Source: Actinostola sp. cb2023 (lineage: Eukaryota; Cnidaria; Anthozoa; Actiniaria; Actinostolidae). Taken from it: a DNA stretch of 64,000 nt. Both the position numbers and the translations under genes were made by a program. The notes under the pieces were generated by a model. That model did no database searches, was not told where the DNA came from, and saw only the letters and a program-made list of their open reading frames with translations. Shown piece by piece: positions 22,007-31,745 of the stretch. The DNA lies in assembly GCA_033675265.1 (NCBI GenBank), contig JAUJYZ010001360.1, positions 296,577 through 360,576 of the forward strand. Direction: 5' to 3'. The stretch's first letter is position 1. Each line of letters starts with the position of its first letter.

Positions 22007-22605
22007 CAAAACTCGGTCGATCAAAAAAAAACTCGGTCGATCAAACAAAAAACTCGGTCGATCAAACAAAAAACTCGGTCGAACAAAACAAACTCGGTCG
22101 ATCAAAACAAACTCGGTCGATCAAAACAAACTCGGTCGATCAAAAAAAAAACTCGGTCGATCAAAAAAAAACTCGGTCGATCAAAAAAAAAATCGGTCGA
22201 TCAAAAAAAAAACTCGGTCGATCAAAAAAAACCTCGGTCGATCAAAAAAACTCGGTCGATCAAAAAAAAAACTCGGTCGATCAAAAAAAAAATCGGTCGA
22301 TCAAAAAAAAACTCGGTCGATCAAAAAAAACCTCGGTCGATCATAAAAACTCGGTCGATCAAAAAAAAACTCGGTCGATCAAAAAAAAAAACCTCGGTCG
22401 ATCAAAAAAAAACTCGGTCGATCAAAAAAAAACTCGGTCGATCAAAACAAACTCGGTCGATCAAACAAAAACTCGGTCGATCAAAAAAACTCGGTCGATC
22501 AAAAAAAAAACTCGGTCGATCCAAAAAAAACTGGGTCGATCAAAAAAACTCTGTCGATCAAAAAAAAACTCGGTCGATCAAAAAAAACCTCGGTCGATCA
22601 GTAAA
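22007..22605 (+). repeat. CTCGGTCGATCAAAAAAAA satellite array, left arm
   Basis: About 33 units of 16-20 bp, with fixed CTCGGTCGATC and variable A-run length. The repetitive Arg/Ser/Lys frames here are not genes. Confidence 0.95.
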
Positions 22606-23233
22606 AACTGTGATAAAAAAACTATAGGAGGCTAACTATTTGGTACTAACTTCTAACTGGACTGTGTACAATTGTGTTATCACAACACCGATACATAAAC
22701 CCATTACCTTCTATACTGTGTACATTGCGAAACGCTACACAATTATATTCATGTGATATAGGCTAGCATCAGAGATTCGGAATGCCTCGTGAATACAGCA
22801 AATTATTTTAGTAGGGGGAGGAGAGATAAGTCTCCCTCTCCCTTCCCTATGCATGAGAGCAGTGGCTGCGCAGGCTACAATAGCTGTCGACCTTGCGAAT
22901 GTTATGGAGGTTCGCTAGGTCGTATAATCGGCAGTTTTTGTACATGTGCATAAGGTAGTGTTTACTCAAGAACTAATGGTAATGTGTTCTGTCAAGAGAA
23001 GGTTCTGTCAAATGTCAGTGGTAAATACGGCTAGAACCTTTTAAAATGTGACACAAATAGATGACAAAGCCGATTATAAGTAAACGACCCTTAAAGCTAA
23101 CCGCGGAGTCACACGATTATCAGTGATTGCCGATTGGCCAATGCAGTTGGCAAAGTTTCTATTTCGAAATCGAAGTATCTTTGAAACAATACCTGATGAG
23201 CTCTAATTAAAGCATTCTTATACATTCTATGAA

Positions 23234-23700
23234 ATGGCGAGTTCCTATCTTAATAACGAATATCTAAACGATTTTATCAATTCATGTAGCAGCCTTTTAA
23301 AAAAAAGTGAGAGGTTAAAGAACACGGAAGACCCTGCTGTAGTTGGCGACCTTTGTCGAAGATTTGAAACTTCGCGTGAACCTAACAGGACGATTTGTAT
23401 CTTCAACAAATTCTTTTTTTCCTCAAGAAACAAAAGCATGTCTTCTTTCTCTTCACCACGATGTGAGTGATCTATACAAATGTTGGATGCATAAGTCTCA
23501 AGTCCTTTCTAATGATAGTTCACGAGGAATAACCGCAGCTTCATACCAACCAGAATTGTTGTACTCATGCAGTCAGCCTGGACGACCAAGGTTAAATATA
23601 GATATGGAAAAGGTGAAAATGTCGAGAAATATTGGTTTTACATGGAAAAGTATTTGTCAGAAAAGGGGGGTATCATCCTCGGCGATGAAAAGAAAAGTCG
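23234..23700 (+). pseudogene. Captured 5' exon of an integrase-core-type protein inside the foldback element
   Basis: ATG at 23234 opens a frame with LNDFINSCSSLLKKSERL. After a frame change near 23343 the reading continues through HHDVSDLYKCWMHK and then YQPELLYSCSQPGRPRLNID and NIGFTWKSICQKRGVSSSAM. A 'GRPR(x)ID..Q(x)LxxLGFTWxxIAxxLGVSxxTLYRR' helix-turn-helix precedes the integrase core in a widespread family of invertebrate proteins, and this looks like a decayed version cut off before the catalytic core by the right-hand satellite arm. No DDE residues are present. Confidence 0.5.
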
Positions 23701-23870
23701 ACCGATCGCCGAGGTTTTTTTTTTGATCGACCGTGTTTTTTTGATCGACCGAGTTTTTTTTGATCGACCGAGTATTTTTTGATCGACCGAGTTTTTTTTT
23801 GATCGACCGAGTTTTTTTTGATCGACAGAGTTTTTTTGATCGACCGAGTTTTTTTTTTGATCGACCGAGT
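23698..23870 (-). repeat. Satellite array, right arm (inverted)
   Basis: About nine units of GATCGACCGAGTTTTTTTT, the reverse complement of the left-arm satellite. One unit carries GACAGAG in place of GACCGAG. Confidence 0.95.
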
Positions 23871-23983
23871 TTTGTTTGTATTGATTGACGAGAAAAAGAT
23901 CCAACTCATGGATGTAACGCAATCAACCAAAAGATTATTGGATTAACAATAAATTTTAATTTTGGACCAATCCGCGCGCCATA

Positions 23984-24230
23984 CAAATTTATCATGAAGT
24001 TGACATTGTTATAAATTCTTTCAGTCCCTAGATCATGATCGTGAATCAGGACCAAACTTGGAGGTAGGTATAATGTAAACATCCAAGGCTGTACCATGAT
24101 GATATTTTTACAAAATTTGCCAAACTCGGGGTGCGGCTTATCTGCGAGTGTGGCTTATACGCCGGTGAATACGGTAGCTAAATTTCCAAGAAAACATGTG
24201 AATGAATTGGGGGTGAAAGGGAAGTCGTAA
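23984..24230. repeat. 'ataagccgcaccc' repeat unit 6 with internal deletion
   Basis: The family sequence from AAATTTATCATGAAGTTGAC joins at about 24102 (CATGATGATATTTTTACAAA) directly to the unit end, skipping roughly 650 bp present in the other copies. Confidence 0.75.
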
Positions 24231-24506
24231 ATGATATTGAAAGACAATGAACTGCCATCATTGCTGGTATCTGTTCATAGCAATAGTTATAAAGTAGCAT
24301 ATATACATATAGCATAGCTGTGCACTTCACAGTGCACAATTTATAATAATATTAATAATAATAATTTCTTTCTCATTTGTTCATGAGCTTGACAAAATAT
24401 TATAAGTCTATAATAGTCTTGAGAATGGTACATGTATATTAATATAAAATGCTCAAAACTTGATCAAATAACAGCTCTAGCTAACATCATTAAATTATTG
24501 TTTTAG

Positions 24507-24578
24507 AGTTCATCCAATTCCGACTCTAACCGGTTGGAAGATGGCCGTAAAAGTAGCACAGACAGTGACGAAAAAGAG
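24507..24578 (+). CDS. Candidate internal exon, Ser/Asp-rich (duplicated segment copy 2)
   Basis: 72 nt between acceptor TTGTTTTAG and donor GAG|GTAAGTT, reading SSSNSDSNRLEDGRKSS... in phase 0. The paralogous exon at 15180-15257 keeps the same frame despite substitutions and a 6-bp length change, which argues for past coding function. It lies on the same strand as, and 1 kb upstream of, the ADP-ribosyltransferase-like exons. The phase does not fit directly onto the candidate exon at 25055, so an exon is missing from this model or they belong to different transcripts. Confidence 0.4.
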
Positions 24579-25054
24579 GTAAGTTAAAATAACATTAGTA
24601 GACTGCTATTTCAAATGAAGCGAAAAGCTGTTTGAGATAGAAAGAGATACATTGTACATGTATCTGATAGTAATTATTGACTGAAAAGGGAAATAGAGTA
24701 TATGTAGTTTGTTCAAGATAGTGGGACTACATGGTGACAGTTCTGAAGTAATAATTACTGACCCTCATCAAAACCTATTGTTTTCTATCTGCTGTATATG
24801 CTGAGAGCAAAGACAACTGACACATTACAATATTTTTAATAATGCTGTTAGCTTTATCAACAGATAGCAATATTTTAATAATAATAATAATAATAATAAT
24901 GCTGTCAGCATTTGATATATCCAACAACATTATTACTAATGATAATGCATGTAGGTTACTAATAATACGGGGAATCTGTTACTGGCTACAGTGCTGTCAT
25001 TTTCATTCATTTGTTGTTGTTGTTGTTGTTGTTGTTGGATTGCTTATGTTTTAG

Positions 25055-25300
25055 ACCTGATAAAACACGATCTGCGAGAGTTTATTGAACATGCAGCTTC
25101 AAAAACGATATTTCAAAATAATACATTTTCGGATGATTTCAGTAAAAAAAAAACAGCAAGGAAAACACAAACATAGCAGTATCGTGTTGCTTCTAATGCC
25201 TCACACATGCGCAGCGATACTGATACTCTCAAAAAGATCCTGGTCACATTTGAACAATGGTACGAAAGTGTGACCAAGGAGCAATCCGGACAACATATAC
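25055..25300 (+). CDS. Candidate exon(s) upstream of the ART-like domain
   Basis: After acceptor TATGTTTTAG a phase-1 frame reads DLIKHDLREFIEHAASKTIF and stays open to a TAG at 25174. A second frame from about 25207 reads SDTDTLKKILVTFEQWYESV and is open up to the MITE at 25296. Both are conserved in the decayed copy 1 (15718 on). Exon edges are not resolved; one or two exons with frameshifts are possible. Confidence 0.3.
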
Positions 25301-25592
25301 AGCTATTTCAAAAAAGGTTGGTGAAGGTTTTGTTGCATCTTGCATCTTGCATCTTGCATACCAAGCCCGAAATGTATTGTGGATCATATATAAATAATGT
25401 CAGCATGCACACACAGAAGAAAATATGTCGGCTCCGTATTGCGAAGATAATGTTTCGGACAATTCCCAGAGTCCATATTGTTGTGACCTTTCGCTGACTC
25501 CATTCGCATCGCCCATAGTGCATTTCGGGCTTGGTATGCAACATGCAAGATGCAACAAACCCTTCACCAACCTTTTTTGAAATAGCTGTATA
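25296..25592. mobile_element. MITE, TATACAGCTATTTC subfamily, copy 1
   Basis: Ends TATACAGCTATTTCAAAAAA and TTTTTTGAAATAGCTGTATA, with CATCTTGCAT and ACCAAGCCCGAAAT also mirrored. Copy 2 is at 29021-29300. It interrupts or abuts the exon-like frame ending EQSGQH. Confidence 0.85.
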
Positions 25593-25645
25593 TCACATGC
25601 AGTACCGGTATCTGGCCTGTTTTGCCACTTTTTGATTACTTTTAG

Positions 25646-25754
25646 GAGATCACACTTTATCATTACACAACTGAACAGGGAGCAGAAGGTATAAGAAGGG
25701 ATCAAAAGTTGAAGAAATCAGCAAGTCATCAGAGGAACATCAAGCACGGCGATG
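25646..25754 (+). CDS. ART-HYD1-like gene, exon A
   Basis: 109 nt, entering in phase 0 and leaving in phase 1. It encodes the LYHYT strand and the stretch up to HGDG; the G codon is split by the intron. Confidence 0.7.
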
Positions 25755-27063
25755 GTAATTATTTATTAGTAATTATGTTTCATCATACTAGCTAGCTAGC
25801 CGTGTGTGGGGTGAGAGCGTTCACTTGCGTAACGACACTAAACACGGCTGCGAGGGAGACTAGCATGTCCACTGAGAAATCAATTAATAACTCGTAAGGG
25901 TTCCAAATTACTCCACCATGCATTACCTCGAGGTGGGATCGGAAATTTAGGATATGGCCGTGCCACCAATACCGTAAATCTTCTATTTTAGCCCCCTCTT
26001 TCCAATAAGCCCTCCCCCTCCAATAAGCCCCCCCCCCCCCCTTTTTGAAGCACGATTTTTTTTAAGCCCCCTCCCTCTTAAGACCCCCCACCTCCCCTTC
26101 CCCCTTCTCCCAAAGATACCATAGTACGTAATGTGATGATATGCCGTACTGTAATGACATACAACAGTATTACACGGTGGCGCGAAGATATGAAGTTTAT
26201 CTTCGCGTGCATGGTGAAAATATTCCACGAGTGCATGATCGCAGCGAACGAGTGAAATAGTTTTCATCACGAGAAGATAAACTTCATATCTTCAAGCGCG
26301 TAATTTTCTTTTTATGATATATCCACAAACAAAAACCTTTCTTTCTAACGCCAAGGACAAACTTAATGGACAATTCTTGTAGCTCGCTTGGAGGAATATT
26401 TTATCTTCACTTTCACGTTGTATAACGTCTTCTTTTTTGTATTTTCATTCTCTTGTTCCTCGCTAAAGAATTTGACAAACCTGTCGCTCGCCATTTTGAC
26501 TTCGGTTGCAACGCGCATCAAGTGAGCGGGAAAAACATCGGAAGTGGCGTCATCGATATCTTCACGTGTGAGGATATCCTGGAAAATATGTCACAAAAGT
26601 ACCGGATGTAGTTTGTACGAAAAATACGAGTGGCGCATTTCCCAGTAAAACACTATTAAATGTCTATATAATAAAGTACGGTATGTACATGTACAGTATC
26701 TCTAAAAATTATTGCCGTATCAGCACTTCAGTACCATGTAGTTTATTATTTACAATAAAGTGATTAATTATGGTACCCGTGACCGTAATTGGTTTACCTA
26801 CATCTCCGGTTTTCCGCGAAATTTAATAAGCCCCCTCCATCTATTAAGCCCCCATCTCAAAAGTGTTTGAAATAAATAAACCCTCGGGGGGCTTATTAGA
26901 GGATTTACGGACACTGACCCTATTATTAAATTTTCAAATTAATATACCCTTTCTAACTTAGACCAAGTATTTAAGTCCGCAATAAATAGCCAATAAACTG
27001 TGTCCTATTTGTTAAGAAGGATCGCATAAAAAGGATCGCACCTATACCTATTGTATCTGGCAT

Positions 27064-27104
<41 letters not shown>

Positions 27105-27427
27105 TTACCCCTTCGCCCTTTTCCGTGTGTTTATTGATTATTATTCGTACCTCCCTTGTAGGTGTATACTTTACTAGTCTTGACCCTGGAACTCGTACCT
27201 CCACATTAATACAGAACAACTTTGCAAACAGAAGACAACCTATACGAAATCCATCAGTATTTTACGACAGGATAAGATATGTGGTGAAAATCACATTTAA
27301 CGAGGATGACGTTGAGAAGATCAATGATGGCAGTAGAAATCTTTACGTCTACAGAGGAGATGTTGACTTGAAGAAGTTTAGTGCGGATAAATACAGTATT
27401 TATAAAAATCCGAACCCACCCAGATAA
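25646..27427 (+). CDS. HYD1-type ADP-ribosyltransferase-like domain, two 3' exons (partial gene)
   Basis: Exon A is 25646-25754 (acceptor ATTACTTTTAG, donor GATG|GTAATT, phase 1) and contains LYHYTTEQGAEGI and ends KHGDG. Exon B is 27162-27427 (acceptor CCCTTGTAG), begins VYFTSLDPGT and ends NPNPPR then TAA. Together they give a fold-defining series: an N-terminal LYHYT strand with the His, a G(D)GVYFT strand and a C-terminal YVVKITF strand. This is the pattern of the HYD1-signature ADP-ribosyltransferase group (Pfam ART-HYD1), known mostly from bacterial polymorphic effectors but also found in invertebrate genomes. Substrate and localisation cannot be inferred. The 5' exons are uncertain (see 24507 and 25055). 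The intron 25755-27161 carries a TIR transposon and a poly-C tract. Confidence 0.7.
25971..26910. mobile_element. TIR element 'CCGTAAATCCTCTAATAAGCCCC' in the ART-like gene intron
   Basis: Left end ACCGTAAATCTTCTATTTTA followed by poly-C/AAGCCCCC. Right end GGGGGGCTTATTAGAGGATT then TACGG. Nested within is a palindrome at 26180-26301 (AAGATATGAAGTTTATCTTC arms). No transposase frame is visible. Confidence 0.65.
27065..27104. repeat. Poly-C tract (about 40 C)
   Basis: Homopolymer about 60 bp before the acceptor of ART-like exon B; its length is likely uncertain in the assembly. Confidence 0.9.
27162..27427 (+). CDS. ART-HYD1-like gene, terminal exon B
   Basis: 266 nt after a strong acceptor (polypyrimidine then TAG), phase 1, ending at TAA. 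Contains VYFTSLDPGT, YDRIRYVVKITF and an Asp/Lys-rich tail. A canonical AATAAA is not obvious immediately downstream. Confidence 0.75.
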
Positions 27428-27619
27428 TGAAAAGAGAGTCAGTGTAAACATTTCATTTGCCAGAAATGTATCATGTCAGTAGCTCAATAATACGTTGAAT
27501 CACAAGTTCAGTTGTTAAACTTATTGTTTTCCTTGATTTTTCAAAATGTATTTGGTTCTTAGTAATCCCGTAGTAACTCGCGCTCGGTTATTAAACTGTT
27601 TATTATGTGCATGTTAAAT

Positions 27620-28335
27620 TAGTAACACTATTTTCCGACATGTTTGAAACGTTGTTTACATCAGGACAATAAAATTCATTTTCTGAATGTTCTTCGTCTT
27701 CACTCGGGTTTGCATCGTCTCAAAGTTGTTCTGCAGGATTTTATTTATTTATTTAGCTTCCGTTTTAAACTGATGTTTTGTTTCTTTTTGTTGCGAATAT
27801 TTTCGTTTGTATCTATCAAGAGTCGTGACTAAAATCACCCGTATATAATCGCCCACCGGCATGTCCGGCATTACCGGAGAATCTTGCCAACCAATTAGCC
27901 TCGTTTGCAGACGTTTAGTTGGTTCGGCTCTGCTCCGGTACAGAAAAGCCAACCAACTAAAACGTCTGCAAAGGAGGCTAACAACCAATCAGATCTCGCG
28001 ATTTAACCGGAATTAGCTTGTGCCATATAATAATAGACTAAACAACCAATCAGATCGCGCGATTTTACCGACATTACTTGTGCCATATAATAATAGACTA
28101 TTGAAAACAACGACCAATCAGATCGCGCTATTTACCGACATTAGCTTGTGCCATATAATAATAGACTAAACAACCAATCAGATCGCGAGCTTTTACCAGT
28201 ATTAGCTTGTGTCATATAATAATAGACTAAACAACCAATCAGATCGCGCTATTTACCGACATTAGCTTGTGCCATATACTAGACTAAACAACCAATCAGA
28301 TCGCGCTATTTACCGACATTAGCTTGTGCCATATA
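27620..28335. repeat. Interspersed repeat, copy B, ending in 61-bp minisatellite
   Basis: Second copy of the sequence at 1-655, here with about six minisatellite units from 28000 to 28330 (AACCAATCAGATCGCGC core). A palindrome with AGACGTTTAGTTGGTT arms sits at 27890-27985. The stretch 28336-29020 that follows is AT-rich without recognisable genes. Confidence 0.8.
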
Positions 28336-29020
28336 GACCCTATGCAATACTGGTAGAATCGTAAAATCTGATTTCCTTTGTTATTGGGAAGATATTACAG
28401 CAATATCTGACCATCTCTTTGAAGAGAGGGTTTTCAATAATGAACATACCAAATTTTAGGGCTGTACTATGCAATCTTGAAAAGTTATAGTGATTTGAAA
28501 TTACATAGATTTGTACCAGAAACCGGACTTTGGCCCTAGATGCCTCGTTTCCATGTATTTTGCACCTTTCAAACGCTTATTACTTGATGATGGTTTCATT
28601 TTTATTAATGCACTTTTGGGGGTAAATACTAAACTGTCGATGGTCTTTCAATCTATTACTTTACCTTTACTTAACTCGTTATTCTTTCAGTTTTTGCAAA
28701 TTTATGCAAAGTACAGAAATCGAGTATTGCATAGGGTCTTATAAACTCCCTGCCCAATTGCGGCCTCGTTTTTATTTGCGTCATACACACAAAGTCTTAA
28801 ACATGTTTTACAGTAGTTTAACTAAACAAGTTTAGAAAATTACTCTACAGTTATAGTGGTGCAAACATGGCTACAAACTGCCCTTCATCTTGCAGGTCTT
28901 ACAGTATGATAAATTCTAGATATAGTTTGACTCATTTAAAGTTAGAAGCGTTTTAATTTCGTTATAGAATTATAGAATCAAGAAAAACTCATTTTACATG
29001 TGCTTAGGTGTAAATGGTGT

Positions 29021-29300
29021 ATACAGCTGTTTCAAAAAAGGTTGGTGAAGGTTTTGTTGCATCTTGGATCTTGCATACCAAGCCCGAAATGTATTGTGGA
29101 TCATATGTAAAGAATGTCAGCATGCACATACAGAAGAAAATATGCTGGCTCCATATTGCGAAGACAAAGTTTGGGAAAATTCCCAGAGTCCATTTTGTTG
29201 TGACCTTTCGCTGATTCCATTCACATCGCCCATAGTGCATTTCGGGCTTGGTATGCAAGATGCAACAAAACCTTCACCAACCTTTCTTGAAATAGCTGTA
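29021..29300. mobile_element. MITE, TATACAGCTATTTC subfamily, copy 2
   Basis: Same termini and interior as 25296-25592 (both include AGCATGCAC, AATTCCCAGAGTCCAT and CGCCCATAGTGCATTTCG). It is immediately followed by the tandem duplication at 29289. Confidence 0.85.
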
Positions 29301-29530
29301 TGTCAGTACCAGTCTCCAGCTCGTTTGTGTGTACCAATCCCCTAAGAGATAATTTTATACACAAAGTTAGTCCAGTCTCTACCAATGCCATCTTTGCAAT
29401 TACTACTTTTTGAAATAGCTGTATGTCAGTACCAGTCTCCAGCTCGTTTGTGTGTACCAATCCCCTAAGAGATAATTTTATGCACAAAGTTAGTCCAGTC
29501 TCCACCAATGCCATCTTTGCAATTACTTCT
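29289..29530. repeat. 123-bp tandem duplication of MITE end plus exon 3' end
   Basis: GAAATAGCTGTATGTCAGTA begins at 29289 and again at 29412, and each is followed by the same roughly 120 bp. The duplicated block includes the MITE terminus and the last codons plus stop of the exon at 29465-29742. Confidence 0.8.
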
Positions 29531-29742
29531 TTTGCCGTGTTTGTCGTAGTTATTTGTCCCCTTCAGATCTACCCAGCATTCCCCCTCGTCTTGCATCCCA
29601 AAGATCTTAACTTTAAGGTTTTTGGCCAAATGTGCACATGACTCAATCTTGTGCACCGCTGACGTTTCTCCGTAGAAATTGGCCACGAAGTCAGGAAGAG
29701 CGCGATTGGGTGCGTTCTTGTCACCATAGCAACCGATGGGAA
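29465..29742 (-). CDS. Candidate terminal exon: secreted GCY...GECW...GVGG-type domain
   Basis: 278 nt after an acceptor (GCATGTTAG) in phase 1, ending at TAG. It reads VPIGCYGDKNAPNRALPDF, then ESCAHLAKNLKVKIFGMQDE, then GECWVDLKGTNNYDKHGK and GGDWTNFVH. The GCYxD...NRALP...C...FG(x)Q...GECW...Y(x)KYG...C...GGxWTNxVY pattern is a small secreted domain I recognise from cnidarian and other invertebrate extracellular proteins. The entry phase equals that of every domain exon in the TSP1 gene next to it (30333-33831), so it could serve as an alternative last exon of that gene or be a leftover of a third paralogue. No upstream exon of its own is visible. Confidence 0.5.
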
Positions 29743-29830
29743 CTAACATGCAAAGAAAACAATTTGAATACTAATAAATATAGAAATCCTTCACTTTAAG
29801 CTATAGTTCTTGTCACCGTAGCAACCGATG

Positions 29831-30236
29831 GGATGAGTGTTGGGTGTACAGAATATAGAATGTAGTAAGAAGTGAGTGTGAGAGTAGTGTCCTCACTAGT
29901 GAGATGAGTGATGGGTGTATAGAATGTAGTAAGAAGTGAGTGTGAGAGTCGTGTCCCCACTAGCTAGTAAGATGAGTGTTGGGTGGATAGAATGTAGTAA
30001 GAAGTGAGTATGAGAGTCGTGTCCCCACTAGTGAGATGAGTGCTCGGTGTATAGAATATAGAATGCATGTTATAGTAGCAAGAAGTGAGTATGGGACTAA
30101 GTCGTAGCTAGCCCCACTAGTGAGACGAGTGTTGTTGGGTGTACAGAGTGAGTGTGAGAATCGTGTCCTCACTAGTGAGATGAGTGTTGGGTATATATGG
30201 AATGTAGTAAGAAGTGAGTGTGAGAGCCGTGTCCCC
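29831..30236. repeat. Minisatellite, about 70-bp units (GATGAGTGTTGGGTGTA...)
   Basis: About six units containing GAATGTAGTAAGAAGTGAGT and GTGTCCCCACTAGTGAGATG. The Ser/Thr-rich minus frame through it is a repeat artefact. It lies just downstream of the 3' end of the TSP1 gene 2. Confidence 0.9.
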
Positions 30237-30284
30237 AATTATATAGCACTGATGCTAGATCGATTGACAAGTTAAAAAAAGTAA

Positions 30285-30290
30285 TTTATT
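30285..30290 (-). terminator. Polyadenylation signal AATAAA for TSP1 gene 2
   Basis: AATAAA on the minus strand 43 bp downstream of the TGA at 30333-30335. Confidence 0.6.
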
Positions 30291-30332
30291 GACCAAAAAC
30301 CAACAACACAGAAGTCGATCAGTGACGTTTAG

Positions 30333-30550
30333 TCAGTTCGTACCTGTTTTGACGTGAGGTCCAGGACAGTCTTGGCAATTGCACTTCCCATTCTCTACAC
30401 TGTTGCCATAGCATCGTTTGCCATAGTAACCGCGCTTCTTGTACCCGTTGCCATGGCTACATGTACACTGACGTGTTCGTTTGTGCGATCCACATCCGCA
30501 ATTAGCTGTACATTGAGACCATTTAGTCCAGTTCTCCCAGGCGCAGTTGT
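30333..30550 (-). CDS. TSP1 gene 2, last exon: Cys-rich TSP1 repeat
   Basis: Acceptor CATATTAG, phase 1, TGA stop. WENWTKWSQCTANCGCGSHK with WxxW and CxxxCG motifs, then an unusual Cys-rich end (CTCSHGNG, CYGNS, CNCQDC). Confidence 0.85.
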
Positions 30551-31647
30551 CTAATATGAAATTGTGGTCAAAATATTCACTTATTTGAATGAATAGACGA
30601 GCTGCAGACACGTATTTATTTTAGCATGGAATTCAGTGATTCAGGATCCGTGATTTTGTATTTCGGTGGCCATGTTGGTCAGTGGGATCCATCACCTATA
30701 CAGAGCGCAGGTTTCGTATGACTGTGGAAAACGTACGGCACGTCATAGGAATTCTATGAGCCTGGGGCTGTCTCGATGTCGTGACAGTGCCACGTGATCT
30801 AGACTCGATTTTCAGCCGTTTTAGGGGTCCACGAAATGCTCCCCCTAAAACAGCTGGAAATCGATCCTACACGTGATCTATAGTCTTTCACAGTCCCTGC
30901 CTGCTCTATATTGTAGTGCATAGAAGTGCATAGATGCATAAGATGTGGCATGCATGATCTTTGGAAAAAGCTTCTTGAGAACTGATCAACATGATCCAAC
31001 TGCCTAAGTATATCTGACAAAGTGCATGATGCGGTTCCACGGGGGAGTTAGTTAAGTTTGCACGTGCTATTGACATCACGTGACTATTGTGATATAGAAA
31101 TAGCAAAATTCATTGAAATCCAAATATGTTAATTAAAGAGCATGGGGAAATAAGTATTTTTGCCCATTTTTTACATTATTTTTTTATAACTGGAATTGGG
31201 ATCACGGACTTGTGTATGGTGGGCGGCCATCTTGGATGATAATGCAATGCCGATTCAAATTGGCTGCCAGAAAATGGACGCAAAATTTGCAGCTTTTTGA
31301 CGCTTTTCATGACATGTAGGGATACATTAAAACAAACTAGTTCCCTTTTATTCAGAGTAGCAAACTTGCACAATTCACTCACTTGAACATGACTGTGGAT
31401 TGCACGTTCGTGTTTGCAGTCTATCTCCAACACAGTCGGTTTGATCGTTGAATGGGTGAGGCTTGGGGTTGTTACAGATACGAACTCGGATCTGATGACC
31501 ACTACCACAAGTCTTGCTGCATTTGTTCCACTTACTCCATGTAGACCATCCACCATGAACTAAGAAACAATAGCAGTAGTCAGAATGATACTTTTATAGA
31601 AGCAATTATTGGGACTGATTCATGATTAGTGAACAGCTTGTAGGAGT

Positions 31648-31745
<98 letters not shown>

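Larger units (their letters stand above)
21896..23983. mobile_element. Foldback-type DNA transposon with satellite-bearing inverted arms
   Basis: Ends TATGGCGCGCGGA and TCCGCGCGCCATA are inverted. Inside them, about 110 bp of unique arm (GTTGATTGCGTTACATCCATGA / TCATGGATGTAACGCAATCAAC) is also inverted. Next inward on both sides come arrays of CTCGGTCGATCAAAAAAA repeats in opposite orientations (22007-22605, about 33 copies; 23698-23870, about 9 copies). The flanking repeat CAAATT (possibly CAAATTTA) occurs at 21890 and 23984. This architecture is that of foldback (FB/Galileo-like) elements. The unequal arm lengths fit slippage or unequal exchange within the arms. Confidence 0.8.

Noticed and set aside
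21957..22346. 129-codon Lys/Ser/Arg-repeat frame
   Set aside because: It is translation of the CTCGGTCGATCAAAAAAA satellite in the foldback arm.
22007..22605. CRISPR-like array of short regular repeats
   Set aside because: There are no unique spacers; units are contiguous with A-run length variation, and the genome is eukaryotic.
26971..27219. Gly-repeat minus frame
   Set aside because: Antisense translation of the poly-C tract before ART-like exon B.
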